Of a DNA stretch of 64,000 nt, positions 48,013 to 57,439 are shown piece by piece (positions within the stretch are counted from its first letter, which is position 1; every line of letters starts with the position of its first letter). A model generated the notes under the pieces. That model was not told where the DNA came from. It saw only the letters and a list, made by a program, of their open reading frames with translations, and made no database searches. The stretch is from Novosphingobium sp. MD-1 (lineage in GTDB: Bacteria > Pseudomonadota > Alphaproteobacteria > Sphingomonadales > Sphingomonadaceae). Position numbers and translations under genes: made by a program. Location: the NCBI RefSeq assembly GCF_001014975.1, contig NZ_BBXA01000019.1, positions 18,501-82,500 on the forward strand. Reading direction: 5' to 3'.

Positions 48013-49251
48013 ATGGCGCTGACAGACATTGCAATTCGACAGGCGAAACCGGCGGCGAAACAATACAAGCTCGCCGATGGGGCGGGCCTCTATCTGCTTG
48101 TGACGCCAGCGGGCGGAAAGCTCTGGCGGCTGAAATACCGCCTGGCTGGCAAGGAAAAGCTGGCGGCCTTCGGTGCCTATCCCGAAGTGAGCTTGGCCGA
48201 TGCGCGCAAGCGCCGGGATGAAGCGCGAGAGCAAATCGCCGCCAGCAAAGACCCGTCGCGGGAGAAGCGGCGGGCGAAGGTCCGCCAGCGGGCAGAGGCG
48301 ATGAACACCTTTGCCATCATCTCTGCCGAGTATTGCGCCAAGCGGAAAAAGGACGGGCAGGACGGATGGGCACCTGCCACGGCCAAGCGGAGCGAATACC
48401 TGCTCTCCCGTCTGAACGCTGCCTTGGGCAGCTTGCCGATTGGCGAGATTGAGCCTGCCGACATTCTCGCCGCCGTCCGCAAGATCGAAGGAAAGGGAAC
48501 GCTGGAGAGCGCGCGCCGGACATTGCAGCTCGCGGGCATGGTGTTTCGCTATGCGGTGGCGACGGCGCGGCTGGCGTCCGATCCTACCCGCGATCTGCGC
48601 GGCGCGCTGGCAACGCCCAAGGTGACGCACTACGCGGCCATCCTTGAGCCGGTGAAGGTGGGCGAGCTGCTGCGCGCCATCGACGGCTATGAAAGCCTTG
48701 GGCTTACCCGGCTGGCGCTGCAACTGGCTCCCCATGTCTTTGTCCGCCCCGGTGAGCTGCGCCATGCCCGCTGGGATGAAATCGACCTGGACGGGGCGCT
48801 TTGGACCATCCCAGCCGAGAAAACCAAAATGCGGAAGGACCACCGCGTTCCGTTATCCCGGCAGGCCGTGGCGATCCTGCGAGAAATTCATGCCCTCACC
48901 GGCCCGGCTGGCTATGTCTTTCCCTCTGTTCGCACCCGTGCTCGTCCCATGAGCGAGAACACGTTGAATGCCGGGCTACGGCGGCTGGGCTATGCCAGCG
49001 ACGAAATGACCGCCCACGGGTTCCGGGCCATGGCCGCAACGCTGCTGAACGAAAGCGGCAAGTGGCATCCGGATGCTATCGAGCGGGCGCTTGCCCATGG
49101 CGAAGCTGACAAGGTGCGGGCCGCCTACACGCGCGGCGCTTACTGGCAAGAGCGGGTGGAGATGTCCCAATGGTGGAGCGACCATCTCGATACGCTGCGC
49201 AAGGGCGCGAATGTTGTGCCGATCAATCGAGCGAACGGAAAAGCCAAGTGA
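48013..49251 (+). CDS. P4-type tyrosine integrase
   Basis: 412 aa from ATG 48013 (MALTDIAIRQAKPAAKQYKLADG), the canonical start of DUF4102-type integrases; an upstream in-frame ATG at 47977 lies in the GGGGTATG motif region. N-terminal arm-binding domain about 1-90, core-binding about 100-200, catalytic domain with R246 (RPGELRHARW), H335-x-x-R338 (HGFR), H362 and nucleophile Y372 (RAAYTR). It catalyses site-specific recombination at the adjacent tRNA-Gly. Appears intact. Confidence 0.94.
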   Translation: MALTDIAIRQAKPAAKQYKLADGAGLYLLVTPAGGKLWRLKYRLAGKEKLAAFGAYPEVSLADARKRRDEAREQIAASKDPSREKRRAKVRQRAEAMNTFAIISAEYCAKRKKDGQDGWAPATAKRSEYLLSRLNAALGSLPIGEIEPADILAAVRKIEGKGTLESARRTLQLAGMVFRYAVATARLASDPTRDLRGALATPKVTHYAAILEPVKVGELLRAIDGYESLGLTRLALQLAPHVFVRPGELRHARWDEIDLDGALWTIPAEKTKMRKDHRVPLSRQAVAILREIHALTGPAGYVFPSVRTRARPMSENTLNAGLRRLGYASDEMTAHGFRAMAATLLNESGKWHPDAIERALAHGEADKVRAAYTRGAYWQERVEMSQWWSDHLDTLRKGANVVPINRANGKAK

Positions 49252-49434
49252 TCCGCTCCTTCGGTCGTCTGAAGCCGACTTAACAAACGCCTAGGTTCCA
49301 CGTCGATTTGCAGATGGCGGACGTTGGTCCGAGTGCAGCTTGGACGCGGCAAGCGCCCCTTAGATCAGCAACTATTGCGCATCATGCCGCTTGGTTTGGT
49401 TGACCGATGCATTTGTCTGTTCCACCATTCCGAT

Positions 49435-52400
49435 ATGGCGGGCGAACGTAGGCATTTTGGTAAGCGAGCCTTTCAGGTTGGCGATGATGGCCATGCATTC
49501 GAGGCGTTCACGTTCGAGTGCTTTCGCTTTGCCCGTGATGAACGCGGATATTCAAAACGATTGGTGCGCGGACGCGACGGGGCGATCGACTTGCTTGATT
49601 GTTTGTCCGACCCAGGAGCGGCATCGGTTGTCGAATGTAAATTTATCGGGTCAGAAGACGCGAAAGAGGCTCCTAGGCGTTGGACTGAGGTCTATAAAAA
49701 CCTCGAAAAAAATCTACTGAAACTGAATGAATATCCAAATGTAACCCCGAATTCACCTTATCAAGCCTGGATTGATTCAGAGCGTCCTATTGTGCGGTAT
49801 CGGTTTTGTGTTACCGCAATGATGTCTCCCGGCGAAATTCAAGCGCTTGAAGCCAGAATTGCGACCGATCTCGGTCAGCTTGTCGCCAAAGGCGTGGAGT
49901 CTCTTCGCCACCTAGCAGAATGCGAAGGCGCAGTGCGAGTCTTTGCGTGGAATTGGTTCGAGGCTGAACTCGACGAACACCCTACCCTCGCGTTTCGTTG
50001 GTTCCGGGGCTTGCCGGTTGGGGTGGACCTGCTCACAAATCGATTGGGGACCGAGTCGACCTTTCGGGACTTTCTTGAAAGCGGAGAACTGCGCTATTTC
50101 TCGCGGACTGAATATGTTTCAGAAACTGGCGAATCACTGTATGGAGAGGAAGCCGATTTCGCCGCTGCGCTAGCGGACGGGCAGCCACCAGCACTGTTAA
50201 TTTCCGGTCCGGGTGGGGTCGGTAAGACCCGCTTGTCTCTTGAACTAGCTGCAGCGCTTGGCAGCGACGCCCATAACTTCGATGTCTATCGGCTTGGGCG
50301 CAGCGCCAGTTTTCAATCCCTGACTGAACTTGTTGGCCATTATCCTACCGATCGATCGATTCTATTGCTAATCGACTATGCCGAAGCCGTTACCGCGCTG
50401 GCTGGTGTTGCCGATGCGGTGGCGCACCTCAAAGCGAACACAAAACACCGGATTCGATTGATCGCGACTTGCCGCTCAAGTGCCAATACATTGGTCCGCG
50501 ATAGCTTAGCCCCGCTTGATCCAGAGGAACGGAGCTTAAGTTCTGCGCAAACGGGCGAGGCTGATTATGTCGCATGGGTCACGCGATCCATCCTGTCGGT
50601 CGAATTGTTTCCTGATCCGGCAAACTTGGCGCAAGTTTGCAACGGCGTTCCTGCCTTGGCGGCGTTCGCACTGTTCCTATTTCGACACCATCGTGAACAG
50701 TTCGATTTGCAATTCGGCGTGCTTCACGGCCTTGGTGATTTCGAGAAATGGTTCAATCACCGCATCGAGATGTTGATTGGGCCATTGGGCAAACGACGGG
50801 AGTGCGAGCGGGCACTTGCTCATATCGCGCTAGCCTTGCCGATACCGGCAGAACGATACCAGATGTTCTCGCAGCAGTGGGGATCGCTACTAGATGGTCT
50901 GAGGGTCGATCGGTGGATTGAGTACAGCGATGAGGCCTATCATGCCGTGCACGACGTGTTCGCCGATGCTTTGGTTTCGCGCTGGTTGTTCGAGGCTGAG
51001 CATGTTGCCACCGAGCACGCGCTCGAACTGCTCGATGCGGCGGCCGGGCGGCTTGACCTCGCCCACGCACTTACCGCGCTGGAGCGCTTGGCGCCGCATC
51101 GCCGTTTCGTCGAGATCGACGGACGGCACGTTGTAGATGTTTTGCTCGCGAAACATCCCGAGCAAACAGTAGCTTGTTGCGGCCTAATTCTTGGCAGCAA
51201 GTTGCTCAGCCTCGAGGCAAAGTTGACGGTGTTGCATCAGTCCCGGGCATTGCAAGAGGTGATCCGGCGCGAGCGGTCATTGGATGGCGTCGTGAGTCAT
51301 CTTGCCACGGAAGCAGTCCATCGCAAATTGAATTTGGTCGATTGTCCAGAACTGAGGACCGTTTCCGATCTGCTCGATCATGCCTGCAATCAGCCGCAAT
51401 ATTCGAACATGGTGTTACGGCGGGCTTATGCCCTTGAGCCGCAGCGGTTTTGCGACCGGGCCTTTGCAAGTATTTTTGAATTCGCAGGCGCCGAACAAAC
51501 CCATTTCCTATTTGTGCAGATGCTCAGGCACGGCGTAGCGCCTTCGACGATTCAGTCGGTGGTAATACACTGGCTCGATTGTCACTCAACAACCTATCGC
51601 GCGACATTTCTCTACCGCGCCTGGCTTGATGCCGGGGGTGGCACCGAAGCGGTCGCAGCACCGCTGCTGGCATGGGTCGACGCGCATGGCCAGACCGACG
51701 TCGCCAAGTTCGTCTACCGCGCCTGGCTTGATGCCGGGGGTGGCACCGAAGCGGTCGCAGCACCGCTGCTGGCATGGATCGACGCGCATGGCCAGGCCGA
51801 CGTCGCCCAGTTCGTTTACTGCGCCTGGCTTGATGCCGGGGGTGGCACCGAAGCGGTCGCAGCACCGCTGCTGGCATGGGTTGACGCGCATGGCCAGACC
51901 GACGTCGCCCAGTTCATCTACCGCGCCTGGCTTGATGCCGGGGGTGGCACCGAAGCGGTCGCAGCACCGCTGCTAGCATGGGTCGACGCGCATGGCCAGA
52001 CCGAGGACGCCCAGTTCGTCTACCGCGCCTGGCTTGTTGCCGGGGGTGGCACCGAAGCGGTCGCAGCACCGCTGCTGGCATGGATCGACGCGCATGGCCA
52101 GGCCGACGTCGCCCAGTTCGTTTACTGCGCCTGGCTTGATGCCGGGGGTGGCACCGAAGCGGTCGCAGCACCGCTGCTGGCATGGATCGACGCGCATGGC
52201 CAGGCCGACGTCGCCCAGTTCGTTTACTGCGCCTGGCTTGATGCCGGGGGTGGCACCGAAGCGGTCGCAGCACCGCTGCTGGCATGGGTTGACGCGCATG
52301 GCCAGACCGACGTCGCCCAGTTCATCTACCGCGCCTGGCTTGAGGCCAGGGGGGCGTTTGAACTCGTCCATGATCAAGTCAGCGGATGGGTGCAAGCATG

Positions 52401-52986
52401 GGCAAACCAACCGGACTTCGCCTATTTGAGCAAGATTCTTACAAAGCAGCACGATTTGCCTGAAGTCATTGTGTCGGCGATCGTGGGTTGGTGCGCCGCC
52501 TTTCCTGAGCACGAGGATTGCCTATACAGGATCTCAGCCTTGGTATCGCATCTGAGCGAAGATTCCTTGTCCGTTGCCGGCCGGTCCACATTGCTGCAAT
52601 GCATCACAACGGTCACATCGTCGCGCGACAACTTGTCGATCCTCGATCGACGATTGATTTGGACTTTGTGCCAGTCATTGGTCAGCCGCAGTTACAACTA
52701 CAATCTCGATCCGATCGGGACGATTCGAACAGTGTGCGGCATCGTGGCACAGGGGACCGTGTTCGATCGTGATCTAAGTGATGGGGGAATCTTTTATCTG
52801 GTGGAGAACCACGGAATGCAGGTCATGTTAGTTCGCCAAGGGCTCATGCTGGGAACGCTACACCTCGAACGAGATCAGATGGGCCTCGCCCGTTTTGCCG
52901 CGTGGTTGCGGGCCTACGCTCCTGCATTTCTGCAGCGATTGCAGGCCGAATTCCCAAATGAAATTTGGGGTAGGCTGGAGCCTTAA
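49435..52986 (+). CDS. Candidate anti-phage STAND-like NTPase: PD-(D/E)xK nuclease + P-loop core + 34-aa repeat sensor
   Basis: 1183 aa from ATG 49435; in-frame TTG 49324 and ATG 49384 are alternatives, none with a strong ribosome-binding site. Residues about 10-95 resemble a restriction-endonuclease fold: D52 in GAIDLL and E67-x-K69 in VVECKFIG. The NTPase has Walker A GPGGVGKT at 258-265, Walker B LLLIDYAE with D314, and a sensor-like RLIATCRSS. A helical region follows, then seven 34-residue repeats at 727-964 flanked by degenerate copies, and a unique C-terminal about 190 residues. The order effector-NTPase-solenoid matches Avs/AVAST proteins, which bind phage proteins through the C-terminal repeats and then activate the nuclease. 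Homology to a named Avs type is not shown. Codon use is more A/T-rich than the flanking genome. Confidence 0.8.
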   Translation: MAGERRHFGKRAFQVGDDGHAFEAFTFECFRFARDERGYSKRLVRGRDGAIDLLDCLSDPGAASVVECKFIGSEDAKEAPRRWTEVYKNLEKNLLKLNEYPNVTPNSPYQAWIDSERPIVRYRFCVTAMMSPGEIQALEARIATDLGQLVAKGVESLRHLAECEGAVRVFAWNWFEAELDEHPTLAFRWFRGLPVGVDLLTNRLGTESTFRDFLESGELRYFSRTEYVSETGESLYGEEADFAAALADGQPPALLISGPGGVGKTRLSLELAAALGSDAHNFDVYRLGRSASFQSLTELVGHYPTDRSILLLIDYAEAVTALAGVADAVAHLKANTKHRIRLIATCRSSANTLVRDSLAPLDPEERSLSSAQTGEADYVAWVTRSILSVELFPDPANLAQVCNGVPALAAFALFLFRHHREQFDLQFGVLHGLGDFEKWFNHRIEMLIGPLGKRRECERALAHIALALPIPAERYQMFSQQWGSLLDGLRVDRWIEYSDEAYHAVHDVFADALVSRWLFEAEHVATEHALELLDAAAGRLDLAHALTALERLAPHRRFVEIDGRHVVDVLLAKHPEQTVACCGLILGSKLLSLEAKLTVLHQSRALQEVIRRERSLDGVVSHLATEAVHRKLNLVDCPELRTVSDLLDHACNQPQYSNMVLRRAYALEPQRFCDRAFASIFEFAGAEQTHFLFVQMLRHGVAPSTIQSVVIHWLDCHSTTYRATFLYRAWLDAGGGTEAVAAPLLAWVDAHGQTDVAKFVYRAWLDAGGGTEAVAAPLLAWIDAHGQADVAQFVYCAWLDAGGGTEAVAAPLLAWVDAHGQTDVAQFIYRAWLDAGGGTEAVAAPLLAWVDAHGQTEDAQFVYRAWLVAGGGTEAVAAPLLAWIDAHGQADVAQFVYCAWLDAGGGTEAVAAPLLAWIDAHGQADVAQFVYCAWLDAGGGTEAVAAPLLAWVDAHGQTDVAQFIYRAWLEARGAFELVHDQVSGWVQAWANQPDFAYLSKILTKQHDLPEVIVSAIVGWCAAFPEHEDCLYRISALVSHLSEDSLSVAGRSTLLQCITTVTSSRDNLSILDRRLIWTLCQSLVSRSYNYNLDPIGTIRTVCGIVAQGTVFDRDLSDGGIFYLVENHGMQVMLVRQGLMLGTLHLERDQMGLARFAAWLRAYAPAFLQRLQAEFPNEIWGRLEP
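51613..52326 (+). repeat. Seven tandem 102-bp in-frame repeats
   Basis: Period exactly 102 bp (34 codons); tac codons at 51613, 51715 and so on to 52327. The unit encodes YRAWLDAGGGTEAVAAPLLA plus WVDAHGQTDVAKFV. Seven near-identical copies are followed by a diverged eighth (YRAWLEARGAFELV...) and preceded by a diverged half copy (HWLDCHSTTYRATF). Variation is confined to the second half of the unit. Predicted TPR-like two-helix solenoid. Confidence 0.95.
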
Positions 52987-53191
52987 AAATGTTGCGGTCG
53001 TTGGTTTGGCACCTGACATTCCAGACGTCACCCGAATGAACTAGCTGCGAAACGTCGATGGCGCGCGGCGGTGGAGGTGTGTGGATCGGCGTGCAAAAAG
53101 GACCCCGTTAGCGGGGTGATCGGCGTCTAAAAGGGACCCCTCATTTCGATAGCTTACACAGCCGCGTGGAAGTTCATGCGGCGAGATCGGG

Positions 53192-54706
53192 ATGTTGGTT
53201 TTGGAGACAGTGGTTCGTATCCGGCGTGAGTATGCCGGCGGGAAGGCGATCAAGGCGATCGCGCGTGATCTGCATGTGTCGCGGAAGGTAATCCGCAAGG
53301 CGATCCGGGCGCCGGAAGGCGCATTTGATTATCGGCGCAAGGTTCAGCCGCTGCCGCGGATCGGTCCGTTTCAGGATCGGCTGGATGTGCTGCTGGAAGA
53401 GAACGAGTTACGGGGCCGACGTGACCGGCTTCGGATGACCCGTATCCACGACCTTCTGGTGCGTGAGGGTTTCGAGGGCTCTTACGATGCCGTGCGCCGC
53501 TATGCGGCACGGTGGAAGATCGAGCGGCGCAGGGATGTCGGAGACGGGACGACTGCCTTTATTCCGATGCTGTTCCAGCCCGGCGAGGCCTACCAGTTCG
53601 ACTGGAGCCACGAGGATGTCGAGATCGCCGGCAAGCCGATGCGGGTAAAGGTCGCGCACATGCGGCTGTGCGCATCGCGGGCTGTGTATGTCCGGGCCTA
53701 TCCACGCGAGACCCAGGAGATGCTGTTCGACGCGCATGCGCGCGGCTTTGCCTTCTTCGGCGGCGTGCCCCGGCGCGGCATCTACGATAATATGAAGACG
53801 GCGGTGACGAGCGTGTTCACCGGCAAGGACCGGGTGTTCAACCGGCGGTTCCTGATCATGGCCAACCATTATATGGTCGAGCCCACGGCCTGCTCGCCGG
53901 CGGCGGGATGGGAGAAGGGTCAGGTCGAGAACCAGGTGCAGACGATCCGAGGGCGCTTCTTCCAGCCCCGTCTGCGGTTCGCCAGCCTCGAGGAGCTCAA
54001 TGGCTGGCTGGAAGCTGAGTGCCGACGCTGGGCCGAACGGCAGGCCCATCCTGAGCAGGGCGACCAGACCGTGGCGCAGATGCTGGAGATCGAACGTCCT
54101 GCATTACAGTCGATGCTGGGGCCGTTCGACGGCTTCAACGAGAGCGAGCACGGCGTGTCGGGCACCTGCCTGATCAGCTACGATCGCAACCGTTACTCGG
54201 TCCTCTCGACAGTGGCGCGGCGCACTGTGCAGGTTCGGGCCTATGCCGACCGTATTGTCGTGCGATGCGGCGATGAGGTCGTCGCTGAGCATCCCCGCTT
54301 CTTCGGGCGGAACCGCACCATCTATGATCCCTGGCACTATCTGCCGGTGCTGGCCCGCAAGCCCGGCGCTTTACGCAACGGAGCACCCTTCCAGGACTGG
54401 GAACTGCCGCCGGCGCTCGCCCGATTGCGACGCAAGCTGGGTAACGGCGATGATGCCGATCGGCGGTTCGTGCGCGTGCTGGCGGCCGTGCTGACCGATG
54501 GCCTGGAACTCGTCGAAGCCGCCGTGCGGGAGGCACTGGCAACCGGCACGGCGAGCGACGACTTGATCCTCAATATCCTGGCACGGCGCCGCGAACCGCC
54601 GCGACCGCTGACGATCGTCACGTCGGAGGACAATGCCCTGCGGCATCCGCCGATCGCCGACTGTGCCCGTTACGACCAACTGAGGAACTTTCATGCAGCG
54701 GCATGA
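53192..54706 (+). CDS. istA: IS21-family transposase IstA
   Basis: 504 aa. N-terminal HTH ([24 protein letters not shown]), then an rve/DDE integrase core with D137 ([12 protein letters not shown]), D199 ([10 protein letters not shown]) and E246 (GQVENQV), and a C-terminal beta-barrel and basic region. It cuts and joins the IS ends. istB overlaps its 3' end by 14 bp. Confidence 0.96.
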   Translation: MLVLETVVRIRREYAGGKAIKAIARDLHVSRKVIRKAIRAPEGAFDYRRKVQPLPRIGPFQDRLDVLLEENELRGRRDRLRMTRIHDLLVREGFEGSYDAVRRYAARWKIERRRDVGDGTTAFIPMLFQPGEAYQFDWSHEDVEIAGKPMRVKVAHMRLCASRAVYVRAYPRETQEMLFDAHARGFAFFGGVPRRGIYDNMKTAVTSVFTGKDRVFNRRFLIMANHYMVEPTACSPAAGWEKGQVENQVQTIRGRFFQPRLRFASLEELNGWLEAECRRWAERQAHPEQGDQTVAQMLEIERPALQSMLGPFDGFNESEHGVSGTCLISYDRNRYSVLSTVARRTVQVRAYADRIVVRCGDEVVAEHPRFFGRNRTIYDPWHYLPVLARKPGALRNGAPFQDWELPPALARLRRKLGNGDDADRRFVRVLAAVLTDGLELVEAAVREALATGTASDDLILNILARRREPPRPLTIVTSEDNALRHPPIADCARYDQLRNFHAAA

Positions 54707-55421
54707 CATGATCGACGCGATGCGCGGGCTCGGACTCAAAGGGATGGCCGGCGCGTTCGATGAGACCGTCACCACAGGGCTTCAGCGCCAGCGCACGACG
54801 ATGGAGATACTGACCGATCTGCTGCGTGCGGAGGCAACGCACCGCCACGCCGCCTCGATCCGATACCGGATGGCGGCCGCCAAGCTGCCGGTGGTGAAGG
54901 ACATTGATGCTTTCCACTTCGAGGGGACGCCGATCAACGAGGGGCTGGTCCGTTCGCTGCACGGCGGGGCGTTCCTCCCCGCACGGCGCAATGTCGTCCT
55001 GGTCGGTGGCACCGGCACCGGCAAGACCCATCTGGCCATCGCCATCACCGCCAATGTCGTCCGCGCTGGAGCGCGGGGGCGTTACTTCAACACCGTTGAT
55101 CTGGTGACCCGCCTCGAAGAGGAAGCCCGGATCGGCAAAAGCGGCGCGCTTGCCGCCCAGCTCTCTCGCCTCGACCTCGTCGTGCTCGATGAGCTTGGCT
55201 ATCTTCCCTTCGCCCGTTCAGGCGGGCAGTTGCTGTTCCATCTGGTCAGCAAACTTTACGAGCAAACCAGCGTCATCATCACGACCAACCTGGCGTTCGG
55301 AGAATGGCCGACGGTGTTCGGCGACCCCAAGATGACCACCGCTCTCCTCGATCGCGTCACCCATCATTGCGACATCATCGAGACCGGCAATGACAGCTGG
55401 CGCTTCAAGAACCGAAACTGA
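54693..55421 (+). CDS. istB: IS21-family helper ATPase IstB
   Basis: 242 aa AAA+ ATPase of the DnaC/IstB type. Walker [10 protein letters not shown] at 105-113, Walker [15 protein letters not shown], and a sensor segment [14 protein letters not shown]. It selects target DNA and stimulates IstA. Overlap with istA implies coupled translation. Confidence 0.96.
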   Translation: MQRHDMIDAMRGLGLKGMAGAFDETVTTGLQRQRTTMEILTDLLRAEATHRHAASIRYRMAAAKLPVVKDIDAFHFEGTPINEGLVRSLHGGAFLPARRNVVLVGGTGTGKTHLAIAITANVVRAGARGRYFNTVDLVTRLEEEARIGKSGALAAQLSRLDLVVLDELGYLPFARSGGQLLFHLVSKLYEQTSVIITTNLAFGEWPTVFGDPKMTTALLDRVTHHCDIIETGNDSWRFKNRN

Positions 55422-55444
55422 TCCCTGCCGCACGCAGGATTAAG

Positions 55445-57439
55445 GTGCCTTGCGCTGCGCGCGCCTCCGGTCGGGCTCCGCCCTCCCTACGCCGCGCGCA
55501 GCGCAAGGCGCGTTCCTCGACCGTCCTGCCATCGTTGAGAGGGGGTCCCTTTTGCGCGCCGATCGGGGGTCCCTTTTGGACGCCGATTGACAGCAAAGAT
55601 GGCGCAGAAGCGCGGGCGGTTCGGCTGTCCGATCCATTCGACATCATGGGCGAGGCGCGAGACGGCGAAGGCGGAGATTGGGGCCTGTTGATCCGGTTTC
55701 GGGACCGCGACGGGGTGGAAAAGCGCAAGACTGTCAAGCGGGCGGCGCTGGCATCCGATGCTGGCGCAGTGCGGGCCGAGCTGGCGGGCGCGGGGATGCT
55801 GATCCTGTCCGCGACGGGCCAGAACGATCGTTTCATTCGTTTCCTTCGGGCGGTGACGCATAGTGCCCGCCTCACCTTGGCCGAAAGGACCGGCTGGGTT
55901 GATGCCAGCCGCTTTGTCCTGCCCAACGCGATAATCGCGCCACCGGGCGCGGAGCCGGTCCATTTCGACGGGGCGGCCTCTGCGCTGCACTATCGGGAAA
56001 AGGGCAGTCTGGACGGCTGGCGGCGCGCTCTTGCTGCGTTGGCACCCGGCAACAGTCTGCTGACATTTGCCATATCGCTGGCATTTGTCGGGCCAATCAT
56101 GCGCTGGCTCGATATGGAGGGCGGCGGCTTCCACTTTCGCGGGGCGTCCAGCACCGGCAAAACGTCGCTGGCCATGGCGGCTGGCAGCGTGTGGGGCGGG
56201 GGCGGTGCGCTGGGCTTCGCGTCAAGCTGGCGGGCAACTGGCAACGCCCTGGAGGGCGTCGCTCACGGTCACACCGAAACGCTGCTGATCCTTGACGAGC
56301 TGGCGCTTGTTGACCCCCAAGAGGCGGGCAATGCGGCCTATGCGCTCGCAAGCGGCCAAGGCAAGGCACGGGCCGGACAGACAGGGGCATTGCGCCGCCG
56401 GGCAGAATGGCGGGTCATGGTGTGCAGCACCGGGGAAATCGGCCTTGCGGACCATATGCGCGCTGCGAAGCGGGGCGAACGCACCATGGCCGGGCAAGAG
56501 CTGCGCTTACTCGACTTGCCAGCCGATGCCGGAGCGGGTTTCGGAGCTTGGGAGGCCCTTCACCACATGGCCAGTCCGGCCGCCTTTTCCGATGCGATCA
56601 AGGCGGCCTGCGCCGCGCACTATGGCCATGCCGGGCCTGCCTTCGTGCGCGGCCTTGTGGCCGATCCTGCCCATTGGGAGAGCGAGGCCAAACGGCTAGC
56701 CAAGGCTTTTGCCGGGAAGGCCAAGCAAAAGGGGGATAGCGGGCAGGTCCATCGCGGGGCCTTGCGCTTCGCTGCCGTCGCGGCGGCTGGCGAAATGGCG
56801 GCGGTGCTTGGCATTGTTCCGTGGCGATCTGGCGAGGCAGAAACGGCGGCGCTCGCCTGTTTCAATGCCTGGGCGGCTGGATTCGGACGTACCGGCCTGC
56901 GGGAGCATCGGCAGATTCTGGAGCGGGTGCGCAACGCCATACAAGCCGGGCAGTCTCGCTTCGGTCGCGTTCCGCAAGGCAAGGTGCAATCGTTCTATGG
57001 GGATGGTGACGGCGATAATGGAGGGGGTGCCAGCAACCGCGAAGGCGAAGCTCGGTCGCTATCCACGCTGGGCTACCTGCACGACATTGAGCCGGGCAAG
57101 TCCTGCTACCTGTTCCACGATAGCGGCTGGAGCGAGATCCTTGCCGGTTTCGATCTGAAGGAAGCAGCGGCGGTCCTGCAAGAGCAAGGTTTCCTTGTCC
57201 CTGGTGACGGTGGGCGGCCCAAGCGCAAGCAACGTGTTGGCGACCAAACACCCCGGTTCTACACGGTGCGCGCGACCATTCTGGAATGGGATGCAAGCGA
57301 CCTGGCCAAAGCCGTCCCTTCGCCTGCCGACGCTCCAGCCGGGCCGGTAGAATGGCCGATGGATGGTCCAGCCGCGCCGGGTGCGGATGATTACGACTAC
57401 GGCGGCGATCCCTTCGCCGATGATCTGGACGGCTGGTGA
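55445..57439 (+). CDS. DUF927 domain ATPase, N-terminally truncated by IS21
   Basis: The open frame is 664 codons, but the first 49 come from IS21 DNA; the original gene sequence starts at 55593. From residue about 62 it reads SDPFDIMGEARDGEGGDWGLLIRFRDRDG, the normal opening of DUF927 proteins, so only a short N-terminal part is lost. Walker A GASSTGKT at 233-240 and Walker B LLILDELAL with D284/E285 are intact. The C-terminus has RFYTVRATILEW and an acidic tail. DUF927 proteins occur in integrative elements and are regarded as primase/helicase-like. Possible starts are ATG 55646 or an IS-derived codon. The next gene overlaps its stop. Confidence 0.85.
   Translation: MPCAARASGRAPPSLRRAQRKARSSTVLPSLRGGPFCAPIGGPFWTPIDSKDGAEARAVRLSDPFDIMGEARDGEGGDWGLLIRFRDRDGVEKRKTVKRAALASDAGAVRAELAGAGMLILSATGQNDRFIRFLRAVTHSARLTLAERTGWVDASRFVLPNAIIAPPGAEPVHFDGAASALHYREKGSLDGWRRALAALAPGNSLLTFAISLAFVGPIMRWLDMEGGGFHFRGASSTGKTSLAMAAGSVWGGGGALGFASSWRATGNALEGVAHGHTETLLILDELALVDPQEAGNAAYALASGQGKARAGQTGALRRRAEWRVMVCSTGEIGLADHMRAAKRGERTMAGQELRLLDLPADAGAGFGAWEALHHMASPAAFSDAIKAACAAHYGHAGPAFVRGLVADPAHWESEAKRLAKAFAGKAKQKGDSGQVHRGALRFAAVAAAGEMAAVLGIVPWRSGEAETAALACFNAWAAGFGRTGLREHRQILERVRNAIQAGQSRFGRVPQGKVQSFYGDGDGDNGGGASNREGEARSLSTLGYLHDIEPGKSCYLFHDSGWSEILAGFDLKEAAAVLQEQGFLVPGDGGRPKRKQRVGDQTPRFYTVRATILEWDASDLAKAVPSPADAPAGPVEWPMDGPAAPGADDYDYGGDPFADDLDGW
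55448..55508. other. Long perfect stem-loop inside the IS21 right end
   Basis: Arms CCTTGCGCTGCGCGC (55448-55462) and GCGCGCAGCGCAAGG (55494-55508), 15 bp without mismatch, around a 31-nt loop. It lies between the istB stop and the terminal repeat and lacks a T-run, so a simple terminator role is doubtful. Confidence 0.7.

Larger units (their letters stand above)
53080..55592 (+). mobile_element. IS21-family insertion sequence
   Basis: 2513 bp with istA and istB. Terminal inverted repeats begin TGT at both ends: left TGTGGATCGGCGTGCAAAA from 53080, right (complement) TGTCAATCGGCGTCCAAAA ending at 55592, followed on each side by an A/G-run and GGACCCC. A second internal copy of the ATCGGCG...GGACCCC unit follows each end, as is usual for IS21. 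Flanking bases (53072-53079 and 55593-55600) show no target duplication. Both genes look intact, so the element could be active. Confidence 0.9.

Noticed and set aside
51613..52326. Tandem 102-bp repeats considered as a CRISPR array or minisatellite
   Set aside because: No unique spacers of regular length: the unit is continuous, in frame and encodes a 34-residue protein repeat.
53065..55610. GATGGCGC near both IS21 ends considered as a target-site duplication
   Set aside because: The two copies lie at different distances from the IS termini (about 15 bp outside on the left, 6 bp on the right), so they are not a duplication made by insertion.
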